Below, in pieces: positions 16,478-24,794 of a stretch of DNA of 64,000 bases. Origin of the DNA: JBNJGB01 sp051747385 (GTDB taxonomy: Bacteria; Myxococcota_A; UBA9042; PHBI01; JACKFB01); the NCBI GenBank assembly GCA_051747385.1, contig JBNJGB010000013.1, positions 62,001-126,000 on the forward strand, given 5' to 3'. The translations under genes were made by a program, and so were the position numbers. Numbering within the stretch: the first letter of the stretch is position 1; the number at the start of each line of letters is the position of its first letter. The notes beneath the pieces were generated by a model. The model saw only the letters and a program-made list of their open reading frames with translations, had not been told where the DNA came from and did not search any database.

Positions 16478-17329
16478 TCACCCCAGGCCGCGGAGGTGCA
16501 GCTCGTCCTCCTCGAGGCCCAGGTAGTGGCCGACCTCGTGCAGGACGGTGATCTCGACCTGCTCCTCCACCTCGGCGTCGCTGCCGCACATGCGCTCGAT
16601 GTTCCACCGGAACAGGTAGATGCGCGACGGGCCCATGGCCACGAAGTCGACGCCGGCCTCCGACGCGCGCCCCGGACCGTCGAAGAGCCCCAGGAGCCGG
16701 GGATCGCCCACGTCCGTGTCGAAGATCCACTCCTCGGGGTAGTCCTCGACGATGATCACGACGTTGCCCAGGTTCTCCCGGACGCGGGGCGGCAGGCGCT
16801 CCAGGGTGGCCTCGGCCACGTCCATGAAACGCTCCTCGGGCAGCCAGAGCCGGTACGTGGGCTCCTGGTCGTGCTCCAGCTCCCAGACGCGCTCGAAGCA
16901 CCGGAGGCGCCCCTCCCAGTCCTCGATGCGCTCGCAGGCGACGCCGGCCTCGTACCAGACGTCGGGCTCGTCGGCGAAGCGCTCGGCGCTGTCCACCAGC
17001 AGCTCCGCGGCCGCCGAACCCAGGCGCATCTCCTGGAGCACGTCCGCGAGCTCCAGGACGGTGTCCAGGTCCTCCGGGAACCGGCGCGCGGCCTCGCGGG
17101 CCACCTCCAGGGCCTCCTCGTGGCGCCCCTCCAGCCACAGCTCGCGCCACCGCAGCGCCAGGAACGGGAGGCTGGAGGTCCCGCCCTCGGGAAGCAGGCC
17201 GACGGCCGCCCGGTGCCGGGACACGCCCGCCGGATCCGCCGCGTCGTAGGCCCGCAGGCCGAGATCGAAATGGGTCCGTAGCGCGTCGCCGCGCGTCAGA
17301 AGTCGATTCAGGGTCCGGGAGATCTTCAT
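16478..17329 (-). CDS. TPR-like protein with C-terminal minimal zincin metallopeptidase domain
   Basis: 283 residues from ATG 17329. Residues 15-175 consist of helical TPR-like repeats (ALRWRELWLEGRHEEALEVA, then LADVLQEMRLGSAAAELLVD and similar). The C-terminal 110 residues match the short zincin family with the motif HEVGHYLGLEEDEL (H-E-x-x-H-x-x-G-x-x-E) at about 265-278 and an upstream NVVIIVEDYPEEW strand. The stand-alone family is about 120-130 residues; the TPR fusion is an enlargement. No signal peptide is seen, so it is probably cytosolic. It converges on the Cys-repeat gene with 10 bp between stops. The substrate is unknown. Confidence 0.78.
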   Translation of the reverse strand: MKISRTLNRLLTRGDALRTHFDLGLRAYDAADPAGVSRHRAAVGLLPEGGTSSLPFLALRWRELWLEGRHEEALEVAREAARRFPEDLDTVLELADVLQEMRLGSAAAELLVDSAERFADEPDVWYEAGVACERIEDWEGRLRCFERVWELEHDQEPTYRLWLPEERFMDVAEATLERLPPRVRENLGNVVIIVEDYPEEWIFDTDVGDPRLLGLFDGPGRASEAGVDFVAMGPSRIYLFRWNIERMCGSDAEVEEQVEITVLHEVGHYLGLEEDELHLRGLG

Positions 17330-17440
17330 CCGTCTCGCTCTCGAGGGGTGCCGTGCGCGCCCCGTTGCCCCCCATCTTGTCCACGGCGGCGCCAGAGGCA
17401 AGGATGGCGTACCGCGCCGGCATCCATTAAGTTGGAGGTT

Positions 17441-17458
17441 CGGGCCCCGCGGGGCCCG
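17441..17458. promoter_or_regulatory. Perfect 18-bp palindrome before the cupin gene
   Basis: CGGGCCCC-GC-GGGGCCCG, 23 nt before the cupin ATG and between divergent genes. It could be a repressor site or an RNA hairpin close to the ribosome-binding site (AGGAGGAG). Confidence 0.45.
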
Positions 17459-17481
17459 GAACGGACGCAGGAGGAGAGCGC

Positions 17482-17841
17482 ATGAAGCGGGTCGACAAGC
17501 CCTGGGGATACGAGGAGATCTGGGCCGTCACCGATCGCTACGCCGGCAAGCTCCTCCACATCGACGCCGGCCAGGCGCTGAGCCTGCAGTACCACGAGCG
17601 CAAGAGGGAGAGCATCTACGTGCTCTCCGGGCGGCTGCACCTCCACCACGCGCCCTCCCCCGACGAGGAGATCCGCGTCCGGGTCGTCGAGCAGGGCGAG
17701 TCCTTCGATGTCCACCCGGGCATGGTCCACCGCTTCGAGGCCCGCGAGCCCGTGGTCCTCATCGAGGTCTCGTCCCCGGAGCTGGAGGACGTCGTCCGCC
17801 TCGAGGATCGCTACGGCCGAGAGGGTACCTCGGAGCCCTGA
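17482..17841 (+). CDS. Cupin-domain protein, mannose-6-phosphate isomerase type II-like
   Basis: 119 residues, a single cupin. It opens KRVDKPWGYEEIWAVTDRYAGKLLHI, characteristic of the C-terminal cupin of bifunctional phosphomannose isomerase/GDP-mannose pyrophosphorylase. The two metal motifs are visible as SLQYHERKRESIYVLSGRLH and VHPGMVHRFEA. It has a strong AGGAGGAG site. Single-domain relatives may isomerise or bind sugar phosphates; no neighbouring sugar-nucleotide genes support a specific pathway. Confidence 0.82.
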   Translation: MKRVDKPWGYEEIWAVTDRYAGKLLHIDAGQALSLQYHERKRESIYVLSGRLHLHHAPSPDEEIRVRVVEQGESFDVHPGMVHRFEAREPVVLIEVSSPELEDVVRLEDRYGREGTSEP

Positions 17842-17916
17842 TCCCACGCGGCCGGGGACGCCCGCGCTCCGGTGAGTCGGAGTCGTCCCGCCAGCAGAAA
17901 CGCCGTCCCCGGCGGT

Positions 17917-18528
17917 CTACTCCTCCTCGGACTCCCCGGACTCCTCGTAGTAGTCGGGCTCGCCGTCGCCGTTGCTGTCGAAGCCGACGCGGACGAGCCG
18001 ATCGCCCTCGAAGTACTCGAAGGTGTCCGGCTTGGCGTCCCCGTTCGTGTCGCGCTCCTTGCGGACGAGCTTGCCCTCCTCGAAGAACTTCCAGATCGAG
18101 GGCTTCTCGCGGAAGTTGAGGAACAGCTCCCGCTTGTAGATGGCGCCGTCCACGTAATAGTCGACCGCGTCGATCTGGCCGTCGAAGTCCAGGTCCATCT
18201 CCTCGCGGACCATGGCGCCGCTGTCGTTGAAGAACTGGCGCATGTCGATCTTGCCGTCGAAGTTGACGTCCAGCTCCGCGCGGGCCAGGACCCGCTCGCC
18301 CTCCACGCCCTCCTCGGGATCGGCGCCGACGCGCGTGAAGACCTTCGTGACGTCCGCGTCGCCGTCGCCGTTGAGATCGTACATCTCGGCCTCGCCCTCT
18401 CCGGTCACCTCGACCGCCACGAGCGAGGCCTCGTCCGACTCGCCGCCCTCCTCCGTCTCGGCGCCGCCGCAGGCAACCAGGAGCAGCAGGCTCGTCGACA
18501 CGATGGCACCGGGGATCCGCTTCAGCAT
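17917..18528 (-). CDS. Lipoprotein with tandem EF-hand/dockerin-like calcium loops
   Basis: 203 residues. The signal peptide ends in LLVAC-GG. After a short acidic linker the protein contains at least five D-x-(N/D)-x-D-G-x-x-D-type loops: DLNGDGDAD, DVNFDGKID, DLDFDGQID, DTNGDAKPD and DSNGDGEPD. They are spaced about 25-35 residues and alternate with beta-like segments rich in Phe and Tyr (RQFFNDSGAMVREE, WKFFEEGKLVRKE). Repeats of this kind resemble calcium-binding loops of dockerins or thrombospondin type 3 repeats. It is predicted to be outer-membrane anchored and to bind Ca2+; the function is otherwise unknown. It converges on the cupin gene. Confidence 0.8.
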   Translation of the reverse strand: MLKRIPGAIVSTSLLLLVACGGAETEEGGESDEASLVAVEVTGEGEAEMYDLNGDGDADVTKVFTRVGADPEEGVEGERVLARAELDVNFDGKIDMRQFFNDSGAMVREEMDLDFDGQIDAVDYYVDGAIYKRELFLNFREKPSIWKFFEEGKLVRKERDTNGDAKPDTFEYFEGDRLVRVGFDSNGDGEPDYYEESGESEEE

Positions 18529-18618
18529 CTCGTCCGCCTCGTCGTGGGGTCTCAGGGGCCGCTCCGGGCTCGGATGTTCACGCCATGCGCCGGGACGGTC
18601 AAGCGGACCGGCCGGTCC

Positions 18619-19476
18619 TCAGGCGGTCGCGCCGCGGTCGATGGTGGGGAACACGCCCAGCTCGCACAGCGCCACCGCCCCCATGTGGGCGGCCAGGTCC
18701 CCGTCCGGGAGGATGGCGTCCTGCTCGTAGGACACGCGCCAGCCCCGGGCCTCGTCGCCCGCATCGCGCACCGCGGACGCGATGACCTCCGACTGCAGGC
18801 GGCCGACGCCCATGAGGAGGGGCACGACGTGGACCCTTCGCACGCCCTCGACGCCCCCGGCCCGCGCGATCGCCTCGCGCGTCGGCTCCGGCGACATGCC
18901 CACCACGTGCCCCACGTACGCGTGGCACGCCCACGCCCACCCGCACCGCACGAGGCGCTCCCCCACCCTCCCCAGCAGCTCCTCCCACCGGGCGTGGTGG
19001 ATGGACGAGCCGTACGCGCACAGGACGACGGCCTCCTCCGAGGGCTCGCGGGCCCGCAGGCTCAAGCGGCGCTGCACGTTTTGGGCGAGGAGCTCGTCGA
19101 GCGGCCCCAGGTCCAGCAGGGTCACGGGAAGCCCCGGCGGCAGGGGCGTGTGGCCCTCCCCCTTCAGCCTCCGCCGCACGTGGGTCGGGACGGCCAGCCC
19201 CAGCAGCCCGGGCAGGTCCTCGGCCAGGTGGGTCGAGGCCGTCAGGAACAGCGGCGCCACCAGCACCCGGGGACAGCCGCCCTCGAGCAGGCCGTTCACC
19301 GCGCCGGGGATGGACGGGGCGCCCCCCTCCAGGTACGCGACGTCCACGGTGGCGAGCGCGTCCATCACGCCCGGCGACTCCGCGACGTGGTCCCGGAACT
19401 CGACGATGCGCTCCTCCCACCCCGGCGTCCGCGATCCGTGGGCCGCGATCACGAGGGATGGTCGGGCCGACTCCAT
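18619..19476 (-). CDS. cbiX: Sirohydrochlorin chelatase CbiX-like, two-domain
   Basis: 285 residues from ATG 19476. It is built as two similar halves: the N-terminal half starts SLVIAAHGSRTPGWEERIVEF with the metal/tetrapyrrole-binding His and includes VAPLFLTASTHLAEDLPGLL; the second half starts AVVLCAYGSSIHHARWEELL and has HVVPLLMGVGRLQSEVI. Long CbiX/CobN-type chelatases insert Co2+ into sirohydrochlorin, although iron chelatases share the fold. It is divergent from ccr. B12 synthesis would suit the downstream B12-dependent ethylmalonyl-CoA mutase, but that link is inference. Confidence 0.75.
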   Translation of the reverse strand: MESARPSLVIAAHGSRTPGWEERIVEFRDHVAESPGVMDALATVDVAYLEGGAPSIPGAVNGLLEGGCPRVLVAPLFLTASTHLAEDLPGLLGLAVPTHVRRRLKGEGHTPLPPGLPVTLLDLGPLDELLAQNVQRRLSLRAREPSEEAVVLCAYGSSIHHARWEELLGRVGERLVRCGWAWACHAYVGHVVGMSPEPTREAIARAGGVEGVRRVHVVPLLMGVGRLQSEVIASAVRDAGDEARGWRVSYEQDAILPDGDLAAHMGAVALCELGVFPTIDRGATA

Positions 19477-19730
19477 GCTCCGACGATGCGCGGGCCGACC
19501 CGGCGGGTCAAGCGCCCGGAATCCTGCGAGACCACCGGGGAAGCCCGGCCCGGATCCGCTGACTTGGCCGAGCACCGAGCGCGCCGAGGCGGGTCCAGGT
19601 GCAAGGAAGCGTTGCCGATTCGCGCGGAGGGATAGCCGAGCTACCTCGAGCACGAATCGGTGACGGTGACGCCGCAGATGGGCCCGAATCGGTGGGCGAA
19701 TGCCGGAACAGGCAGCGGAGCCGGGCCCTG

Positions 19731-19760
19731 TTGACCGCCTGACGCGGCGCGTCGTAGGCT
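19731..19760 (+). promoter_or_regulatory. Sigma-70-like promoter of the ccr operon
   Basis: -35 TTGACC (19731-19736), an 18-bp spacer, -10 TAGGCT (19755-19760). A start site near 19767 would place the following hairpin at the 5' end of the transcript. It is the only convincing promoter in the 349-bp divergent gap 19477-19825. Confidence 0.55.
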
Positions 19761-19763
19761 CCG

Positions 19764-19792
19764 AAGGGTGGAGCATTCGCCCGCTCCACCTT
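19764..19792 (+). promoter_or_regulatory. Hairpin/operator at the predicted ccr transcription start
   Basis: AAGGGTGGAGC (19764-19774) pairs with GCTCCACCTT (19783-19792) around an 8-nt loop, with one bulged base. It overlaps the predicted start site 33 bp before the ccr ATG and could be a regulator site or a 5'-end mRNA hairpin. Confidence 0.45.
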
Positions 19793-19825
19793 GCCTGAAT
19801 CCCCTCTCCCAGACGGAGCAGCCCG

Positions 19826-21091
19826 ATGACCGTATCCAGCCAGGACGCCCCGAAGGAGATCTACGACCTCGGCGAGATCCCGCCCCTGGGCGTCGTGCCC
19901 GAGAAGATGCACGCCATGACCATCCGAAAGGAGCGCCACGGCGAGCCGATGGAGGCGTTCCAGCACGAGCAGGTCGACGTCCCCGAGGTGGGGCCGGACG
20001 AGGTGCTCGTGTACGTCATGTCGACGGGGGTGAACTACAACGGCGTCTGGGCCGGGCTGGGCAAGCCGCTGAGCCCGATCGATCTGCACGGGGTGCCCTA
20101 TCACATCGCCGGCTCGGACGTGTCCGGCGTGGTGTGGAAGGTCGGCAACGCCGTCCGCAACTACGAGGTGGGCGACGAGGTCGTCCTCCACTGCAACCAG
20201 ACCTGCGGCCAGTGCCACAACTGCAACGGCGGCAACCCCATGCTGTGCCGGAAGCAGCAGATCTGGGGCTACGAGACGACCTGGGGCGGCTTCGCCCAGT
20301 TCGCCAAGGTGCAAGCGCAGCAGGTCCTGCCGAAGCCGCAGATCCTCACCTGGGAGGAGGCGGGCTGCTACATGCTCGTCTACGCGACCGCGTGGCGCAT
20401 GCTCTACGGGCACCACCCGCACACCCTGAAGCCCGCCATGAACGTCCTGGTCTGGGGCGGCTCCGGCGGCCTCGGCACGATGGCCATCCAGATCTGCAAG
20501 GCCGCCGGCGCCCACGCCATCGCCGTGGTCTCCACCGAGGAGAAGGGCAAGTACTGCATGGACCTCGGCGCCAAGGCCTACATCAACCGCAAGGACTTCG
20601 ACTGCTGGGGCCCCATGCCCGACTCGAAGGACGCCGCTGCCTACAAGGACTACGTCAAGCGGGTCCGGAAGTTCGGCAAGGCCATCTGGGACATCACCGG
20701 CGGCGTGGACCCGGACATCGTCTTCGAGCACCCGGGCGAGCAGACCTTCCCGGTGAGCGCGTACGTGGTCCGGCGCGGCGGCATGGTCGTCTTCTGCGCC
20801 GGCACCACCGGCTACAACCTGACCATGGACGCCCGCTACGTGTGGATGCGTCAGAAGCGCATCCAGGGCAGCCACTTCGCCAGCCGCTACGAGTGCGACG
20901 AGGCGAACCACCTGGTCATGGACGGCAAGGTGAACACGGGCATGGGCCAGGTCTTCCCCTTCGCGGAGCTGCCCCAGGCCCACGACCTCATGTACCGGAA
21001 CCAGCACAAGCCCGGAAACATGGCCGTGACGGTCAACGCCATCGTGCCCGGCTGCCACAACCTGGAGGAGAGCCGCGCGAAGCAGGGCTGA
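19826..21091 (+). CDS. ccr: Crotonyl-CoA carboxylase/reductase
   Basis: 421 residues, normal for Ccr. An MDR-family fold carries the Ccr-specific opening KEIYDLGEIPPLGVVPEKMHAMTIR, the substrate loop STGVNYNGVWAGLGKPLSP, a zinc-lobe-like segment HCNQTCGQCHNCNGGNPMLC, WGYETTWGGFAQFA, the NADPH-binding VWGGSGGLGTMAIQ and the C-terminal RIQGSHFASRYECDEANHL. Ccr reductively carboxylates crotonyl-CoA with CO2 and NADPH to (2S)-ethylmalonyl-CoA, the defining step of the ethylmalonyl-CoA pathway. It is the first gene of a plus-strand operon with ecm and meaB. The close family resemblance separates it from simple crotonyl-CoA or quinone reductases. Confidence 0.95.
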   Translation: MTVSSQDAPKEIYDLGEIPPLGVVPEKMHAMTIRKERHGEPMEAFQHEQVDVPEVGPDEVLVYVMSTGVNYNGVWAGLGKPLSPIDLHGVPYHIAGSDVSGVVWKVGNAVRNYEVGDEVVLHCNQTCGQCHNCNGGNPMLCRKQQIWGYETTWGGFAQFAKVQAQQVLPKPQILTWEEAGCYMLVYATAWRMLYGHHPHTLKPAMNVLVWGGSGGLGTMAIQICKAAGAHAIAVVSTEEKGKYCMDLGAKAYINRKDFDCWGPMPDSKDAAAYKDYVKRVRKFGKAIWDITGGVDPDIVFEHPGEQTFPVSAYVVRRGGMVVFCAGTTGYNLTMDARYVWMRQKRIQGSHFASRYECDEANHLVMDGKVNTGMGQVFPFAELPQAHDLMYRNQHKPGNMAVTVNAIVPGCHNLEESRAKQG

Positions 21092-21177
21092 CCCGCCCCC
21101 GCGACGCAGGGCTGACGTGTACCGCCGGGGAGGGCTCCGTTCTTCCCCGGCCTCCTTCCGGCCACGGGGCTGAAGCG

Positions 21178-23193
21178 ATGAGCGACAAGTCGAGCGGCGG
21201 GGGCCGACCGGACAAGAGCCGGCGTCCGTGGATGATGCGGACGTACTCCGGGCACTCGTCCGCCCGGGCCTCGAACCGCCTGTACAGGGACAACCTGAAC
21301 CGCGGTCAGACGGGCCTTTCGGTGGCCTTCGACCTGCCGACCCAGACCGGCTACGACCCGGACGACGTCATCGCCCGCGGGGAGGTGGGCAAGGTGGGCG
21401 TCCCCGTCTCCCACCTGGGGGACATGGAGGTGCTCTTCGAGGATATCCCCCTCGACAGGATGAACACCTCCATGACGATCAACGCCACGGCCCCCTGGCT
21501 GCTGGCGCTGTACGTGGCGGCCGCCGAGCGCCAGGGCGCGGACCGCAAGGACCTGCGGGGCACGACCCAGAACGACCTCGTGAAGGAGTTCCTGTCCCGC
21601 GGGACCTACATGCTCCCGCCGGAGCCCTCCATGCGGCTGACGGCGGACGTCATCGAGTTCACGGTGCGGGAGATCCCGCGCTGGAACCCGGTGAACGTGT
21701 GCAGCTATCACCTCCAGGAGGCCGGCGCGACGCCGACGCTGGAGGTGAGCTACGCCATGGCCAACGCCATGGCCGTGCTGGACACCATCCGCGAGCGCGG
21801 CCAGGTGGATCCGGAGGTCTTCCCCAAGGTCGTCGGCCGCATCAGCTTCTTCGTGAACGCGGGCATGCGCTTCGTCGAGGAGATGGTGAAGCTCCGCGTG
21901 ATGACGAAGCTCTGGGATCGCATCACCCGCGAGCGCTACGGCGTCGAGGAGCCCAAGCTCCGCCGCTTCCGCTACGGCGTGCAGGTGAACAGCCTGGGCC
22001 TGACCGAGCAGCAGCCGGAGAACAACGTCTACCGCATCGCCCTGGAGATGCTGGGCGTCGTCCTGTCCAAGCGGGCCCGCGCCCGCGCCGTGCAGCTTCC
22101 GGCCTGGAACGAGGCCCTGGGCCTGCCGCGGCCGTGGGACCAGCAGTGGTCGCTGCGGCTCCAGCAGATCATGGCCTACGAGACGGATCTCCTGGAGCAC
22201 GACGACCTCTTCGACGGCTCCGACGAGGTGGCCCGCCTCGAGGGCGAGCTCATGGGCGCGGTGGACGAGAACCTCCGCTGGATCGAGGAGCAGGGAGGCG
22301 TCCTGTCCGCCATCGACTCCGGCGCCATGAAGTCGCGCCTGGTGGAGGCCAACGCCGAGCGGCTCCGTCGCATCGAGTCCGGCGAGCAGAAGGTCGTCGG
22401 CGTGAACTGCTGGGAGGAGGGCCTGCCCTCCCCGCTCACCACCGAGTCGGACGGCGGCATCCTCAAGGTCGACCCCGAGGCCGAGCGCGCCCAGGTCGAC
22501 AACGTCCGCGCCTGGCGCGCCGACCGCAACGACGACGAGGTCCAGGCCGCCCTGACCGGGCTGAAGGACGCCGCCAAGGCCGGCGACAACGTGATGGACG
22601 CCAGCATCCGCTGCGCTCTGGCCGGGGTGACCACCGGCGAGTGGGGCGCCGCCCTCCGCGAGGTCTTCGGCGAGTACCGGGCGCCCACGGGCATCTCCGG
22701 CGGCCAGGGCCACGCGGGCGGCGACGAGACGGCGCTGTCCGACGCCCGGGCCGAGGTCGAGCGCGTCCACGAGGCCCTGGGGCGCCGCCTCAAGCTCCTC
22801 GTCGGCAAGCCGGGCCTCGACGGCCACTCCAACGGGGCCGAGCAGATCGCCGTCCGCGCCCGCGACGTGGGCATGGAGGTGGTCTACGAGGGCATCCGGC
22901 TCACGCCCGAGCAGATCGCCACCGCCGCCGAGGAGGAGGGCGTCCACGCCGTGGGCCTTTCCATCCTCTCCGGCAGCCACCTGGAGCTGGTCCCCGAGGT
23001 GCTGCGCCTGCTGGAGGAGCACCACATGGGCGACGTCCCGGTCGTCGTGGGCGGCATCGTCCCGGAGGAGGACCGCAAGGCGCTGCTCGACCGCGGCGTG
23101 GCGCGCGTGTTCACGCCCCAGGACTTCGACCTGAACGCCATCATGGTCGAGATCGCGCGGGCCGTCGCCGCGCGCCAGGGAATCGAGGGCTGA
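21178..23193 (+). CDS. ecm: Ethylmalonyl-CoA mutase (B12-dependent, MeaA-type)
   Basis: 671 residues. The catalytic barrel starts RPWMMRTYSGHSSARASN and GLSVAFDLPTQTGYD, followed by GKVGVPVSHLGDMEVLF and DRMNTSMTINATA, as in the MeaA/Ecm clade rather than methylmalonyl-CoA mutase large subunits. The C-terminal cobalamin domain (about 535-671) has the base-off motif D-x-H-x-x-G as DGHSNG, then SGSHLELVPEVL and VVVGGIVPEED. It converts (2R)-ethylmalonyl-CoA to (2S)-methylsuccinyl-CoA. It lies 86 bp after ccr; ATG 21178 is chosen over upstream in-frame sequence that is non-homologous. The epimerase that supplies the right isomer is not in this window. Confidence 0.93.
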   Translation: MSDKSSGGGRPDKSRRPWMMRTYSGHSSARASNRLYRDNLNRGQTGLSVAFDLPTQTGYDPDDVIARGEVGKVGVPVSHLGDMEVLFEDIPLDRMNTSMTINATAPWLLALYVAAAERQGADRKDLRGTTQNDLVKEFLSRGTYMLPPEPSMRLTADVIEFTVREIPRWNPVNVCSYHLQEAGATPTLEVSYAMANAMAVLDTIRERGQVDPEVFPKVVGRISFFVNAGMRFVEEMVKLRVMTKLWDRITRERYGVEEPKLRRFRYGVQVNSLGLTEQQPENNVYRIALEMLGVVLSKRARARAVQLPAWNEALGLPRPWDQQWSLRLQQIMAYETDLLEHDDLFDGSDEVARLEGELMGAVDENLRWIEEQGGVLSAIDSGAMKSRLVEANAERLRRIESGEQKVVGVNCWEEGLPSPLTTESDGGILKVDPEAERAQVDNVRAWRADRNDDEVQAALTGLKDAAKAGDNVMDASIRCALAGVTTGEWGAALREVFGEYRAPTGISGGQGHAGGDETALSDARAEVERVHEALGRRLKLLVGKPGLDGHSNGAEQIAVRARDVGMEVVYEGIRLTPEQIATAAEEEGVHAVGLSILSGSHLELVPEVLRLLEEHHMGDVPVVVGGIVPEEDRKALLDRGVARVFTPQDFDLNAIMVEIARAVAARQGIEG

Positions 23194-23197
23194 TCCC

Positions 23198-24130
23198 GTG
23201 GAGGCTCCCGACGCCGAGGACGTCCGCCGGGGAGATCGGCGGGCCCTCGCCCGGGCCATGAACCTCCTGGAGTCCAGCCGGGCCGAGCACCGCGAGGCGG
23301 CCGGGGCCCTGGTGGACGAGGTGGCCTTCACCCCGCGCGAGGGCGGCCACGTGGTGGGCCTGACGGGCCCGCCCGGCGTGGGGAAGTCCACCCTGGCCGG
23401 CCGCCTCATCCAGGCGTGGCGCGAGCGCGAGCGCACCGTGGGCGTGGTGGCCGTCGACCCCACGTCCCGCCTGAGCGGCGGCGCGCTGCTCGGAGACCGG
23501 GCCCGGATGGGTCGCACCCGCCGGGACGAGGGCGTCTTCGTGCGCTCCATGGCCGCTCGCGACCGCCTGGGCGGCCTGGCGCCGGCCACCTTCGACGCCG
23601 TGCTGGTCATGCGCGCCGCCCTGGAACGGGTGCTGGTGGAGACGGTCGGCGTCGGCCAGAGCGAGACGGACGTCTCGAGCGTCGCCGACACCACGGTCGT
23701 CATCGTCCAGCCCGCCAGCGGCGACACCCTCCAGTTCCTCAAGGCCGGCCTCATGGAGGTCCCGGACCTCCTGGTCGTCAACAAGGCCGACCTGGGCACG
23801 CCGGCCCGCCGGACCGCCAAGGAGCTCCGACGGTCCCTGCCCACCCTCGGCCGCGGCGACGTCCCGGTGCTCCAGGTGTCGGCGTCGAGCAGCGAGGGCG
23901 TCGAGGCGCTCCTCGAGGCCCTGGACGAGCACCGCCGCACCCTGGCCCCGGACCTCGCCGCCCGGCGCGACCGGCGCCTCCGCGCCCACGTCGTCCGCCT
24001 CTACCGGGAGCTATACGGGAGCCTGGCCCTGGACGCCCTCGGCGGCGAGCGCGGCGCCCTGGGACGTCTCTCCGCCCTGCCCGTGGGCACGCCGCCGGGG
24101 ACGCTCCTCGGAGCCCTCAACCGGCCATGA
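23198..24130 (+). CDS. meaB: MeaB/ArgK-family GTPase chaperone of the B12 mutase
   Basis: 310 residues from GTG, 4 bp after ecm. Motifs in order: Walker A GPPGVGKST (about 55-63), VVAVDPTSRLSGGALLGDRARM, FVRSMAARDRLGGLAPAT, the switch segment ETVGVGQSETDVSSVADTTV, NKAD for guanine specificity, and a C-terminal dimerisation arm. MeaB-type G proteins protect and reload acyl-CoA mutases with adenosylcobalamin. Tight coupling to ecm indicates this mutase is its client. Its last 14 bp overlap the convergent gene at 24117. Confidence 0.93.
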   Translation: MEAPDAEDVRRGDRRALARAMNLLESSRAEHREAAGALVDEVAFTPREGGHVVGLTGPPGVGKSTLAGRLIQAWRERERTVGVVAVDPTSRLSGGALLGDRARMGRTRRDEGVFVRSMAARDRLGGLAPATFDAVLVMRAALERVLVETVGVGQSETDVSSVADTTVVIVQPASGDTLQFLKAGLMEVPDLLVVNKADLGTPARRTAKELRRSLPTLGRGDVPVLQVSASSSEGVEALLEALDEHRRTLAPDLAARRDRRLRAHVVRLYRELYGSLALDALGGERGALGRLSALPVGTPPGTLLGALNRP

Positions 24131-24785
24131 GGCGGCCCAGGGCGTCCCGGGCCTCTGCGACGCCCTCTGCAGCCTGCGTGAGAGAGGCCGTGGCCTCCTC
24201 GGGGAAGCCGTCCACGAGGGCCGACCAGGCGCGGTTCAGGTAGCGCTCTCCGTACGACAGCGGCCCCATGAGCGCGGCCATCCCGGCGACCCCGTACTGG
24301 ATCTGCACCTGGTGGCGCGCCTCCACGATGGGATCGAGCTGATCGAGCTGGAGCGCCTCCATGCGGGCCTTGAGAGCCTCCGTGTCCCCGGCGTCGGCGC
24401 CCAGGTCGTCCCGCAGCCCCAGCAGGTCCCCGGCCAGCCGCTCCAGGGCCTCGCTCAGGTCCAGGGGGCCCCCGTGGCCTCCGCCGCTGGGCTTCAGGTC
24501 GGCGCCCATGGCGTGCCGCTCCGCCCGTCGGAAGACCATGGCGCCGGCCCCCACCAGGAGCAGGCCGGCGACGAACGGCAGGCCGTTCGCCTCGAACCAG
24601 GCCGCGAGACGGCTCGTCGGCTCGGCGACCTGCGGGACCTCCAGGTCCCCCGCCTCTTCCTCCGGGGCCAGGGCCTTCCGGCCCTCGACCCGCTGCCGCT
24701 CGACGAGCTCGTCCGTGTTGCGTGCGCCGGAGGCCGCCGCCAGGCCCACGCCCAGGATGACGAGGATGGTTCCGATGCGCCTCAT
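24117..24785 (-). CDS. Hypothetical protein with signal peptide and one membrane segment
   Basis: 222 residues, no family recognised. An N-terminal hydrophobic segment (IGTILVILGVGLAAASGA) looks like a signal peptide. An acidic stretch is followed by a second hydrophobic helix (LPFVAGLLLVGAGAMVFRR, about 68-86), then a helical region (SEALERLAGDLLGLRDDLGADAG ... LKARMEALQLDQLDPIVEAR) that may form a coiled coil. It starts 10 bp after the OPT transporter and is probably co-transcribed with it, which suggests an accessory to the transporter. The 3' end overlaps meaB. Confidence 0.6.
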   Translation of the reverse strand: MRRIGTILVILGVGLAAASGARNTDELVERQRVEGRKALAPEEEAGDLEVPQVAEPTSRLAAWFEANGLPFVAGLLLVGAGAMVFRRAERHAMGADLKPSGGGHGGPLDLSEALERLAGDLLGLRDDLGADAGDTEALKARMEALQLDQLDPIVEARHQVQIQYGVAGMAALMGPLSYGERYLNRAWSALVDGFPEEATASLTQAAEGVAEARDALGRLMAG

Positions 24786-24794
24786 GCCGGGCTC

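Noticed and set aside
20887..23940. Long minus-strand frame of 1017 codons antisense to ecm and meaB
   Set aside because: Composition is Leu/Val/His/Gly-rich shadow of high third-position GC. The plus-strand genes have complete family signatures over the same DNA.
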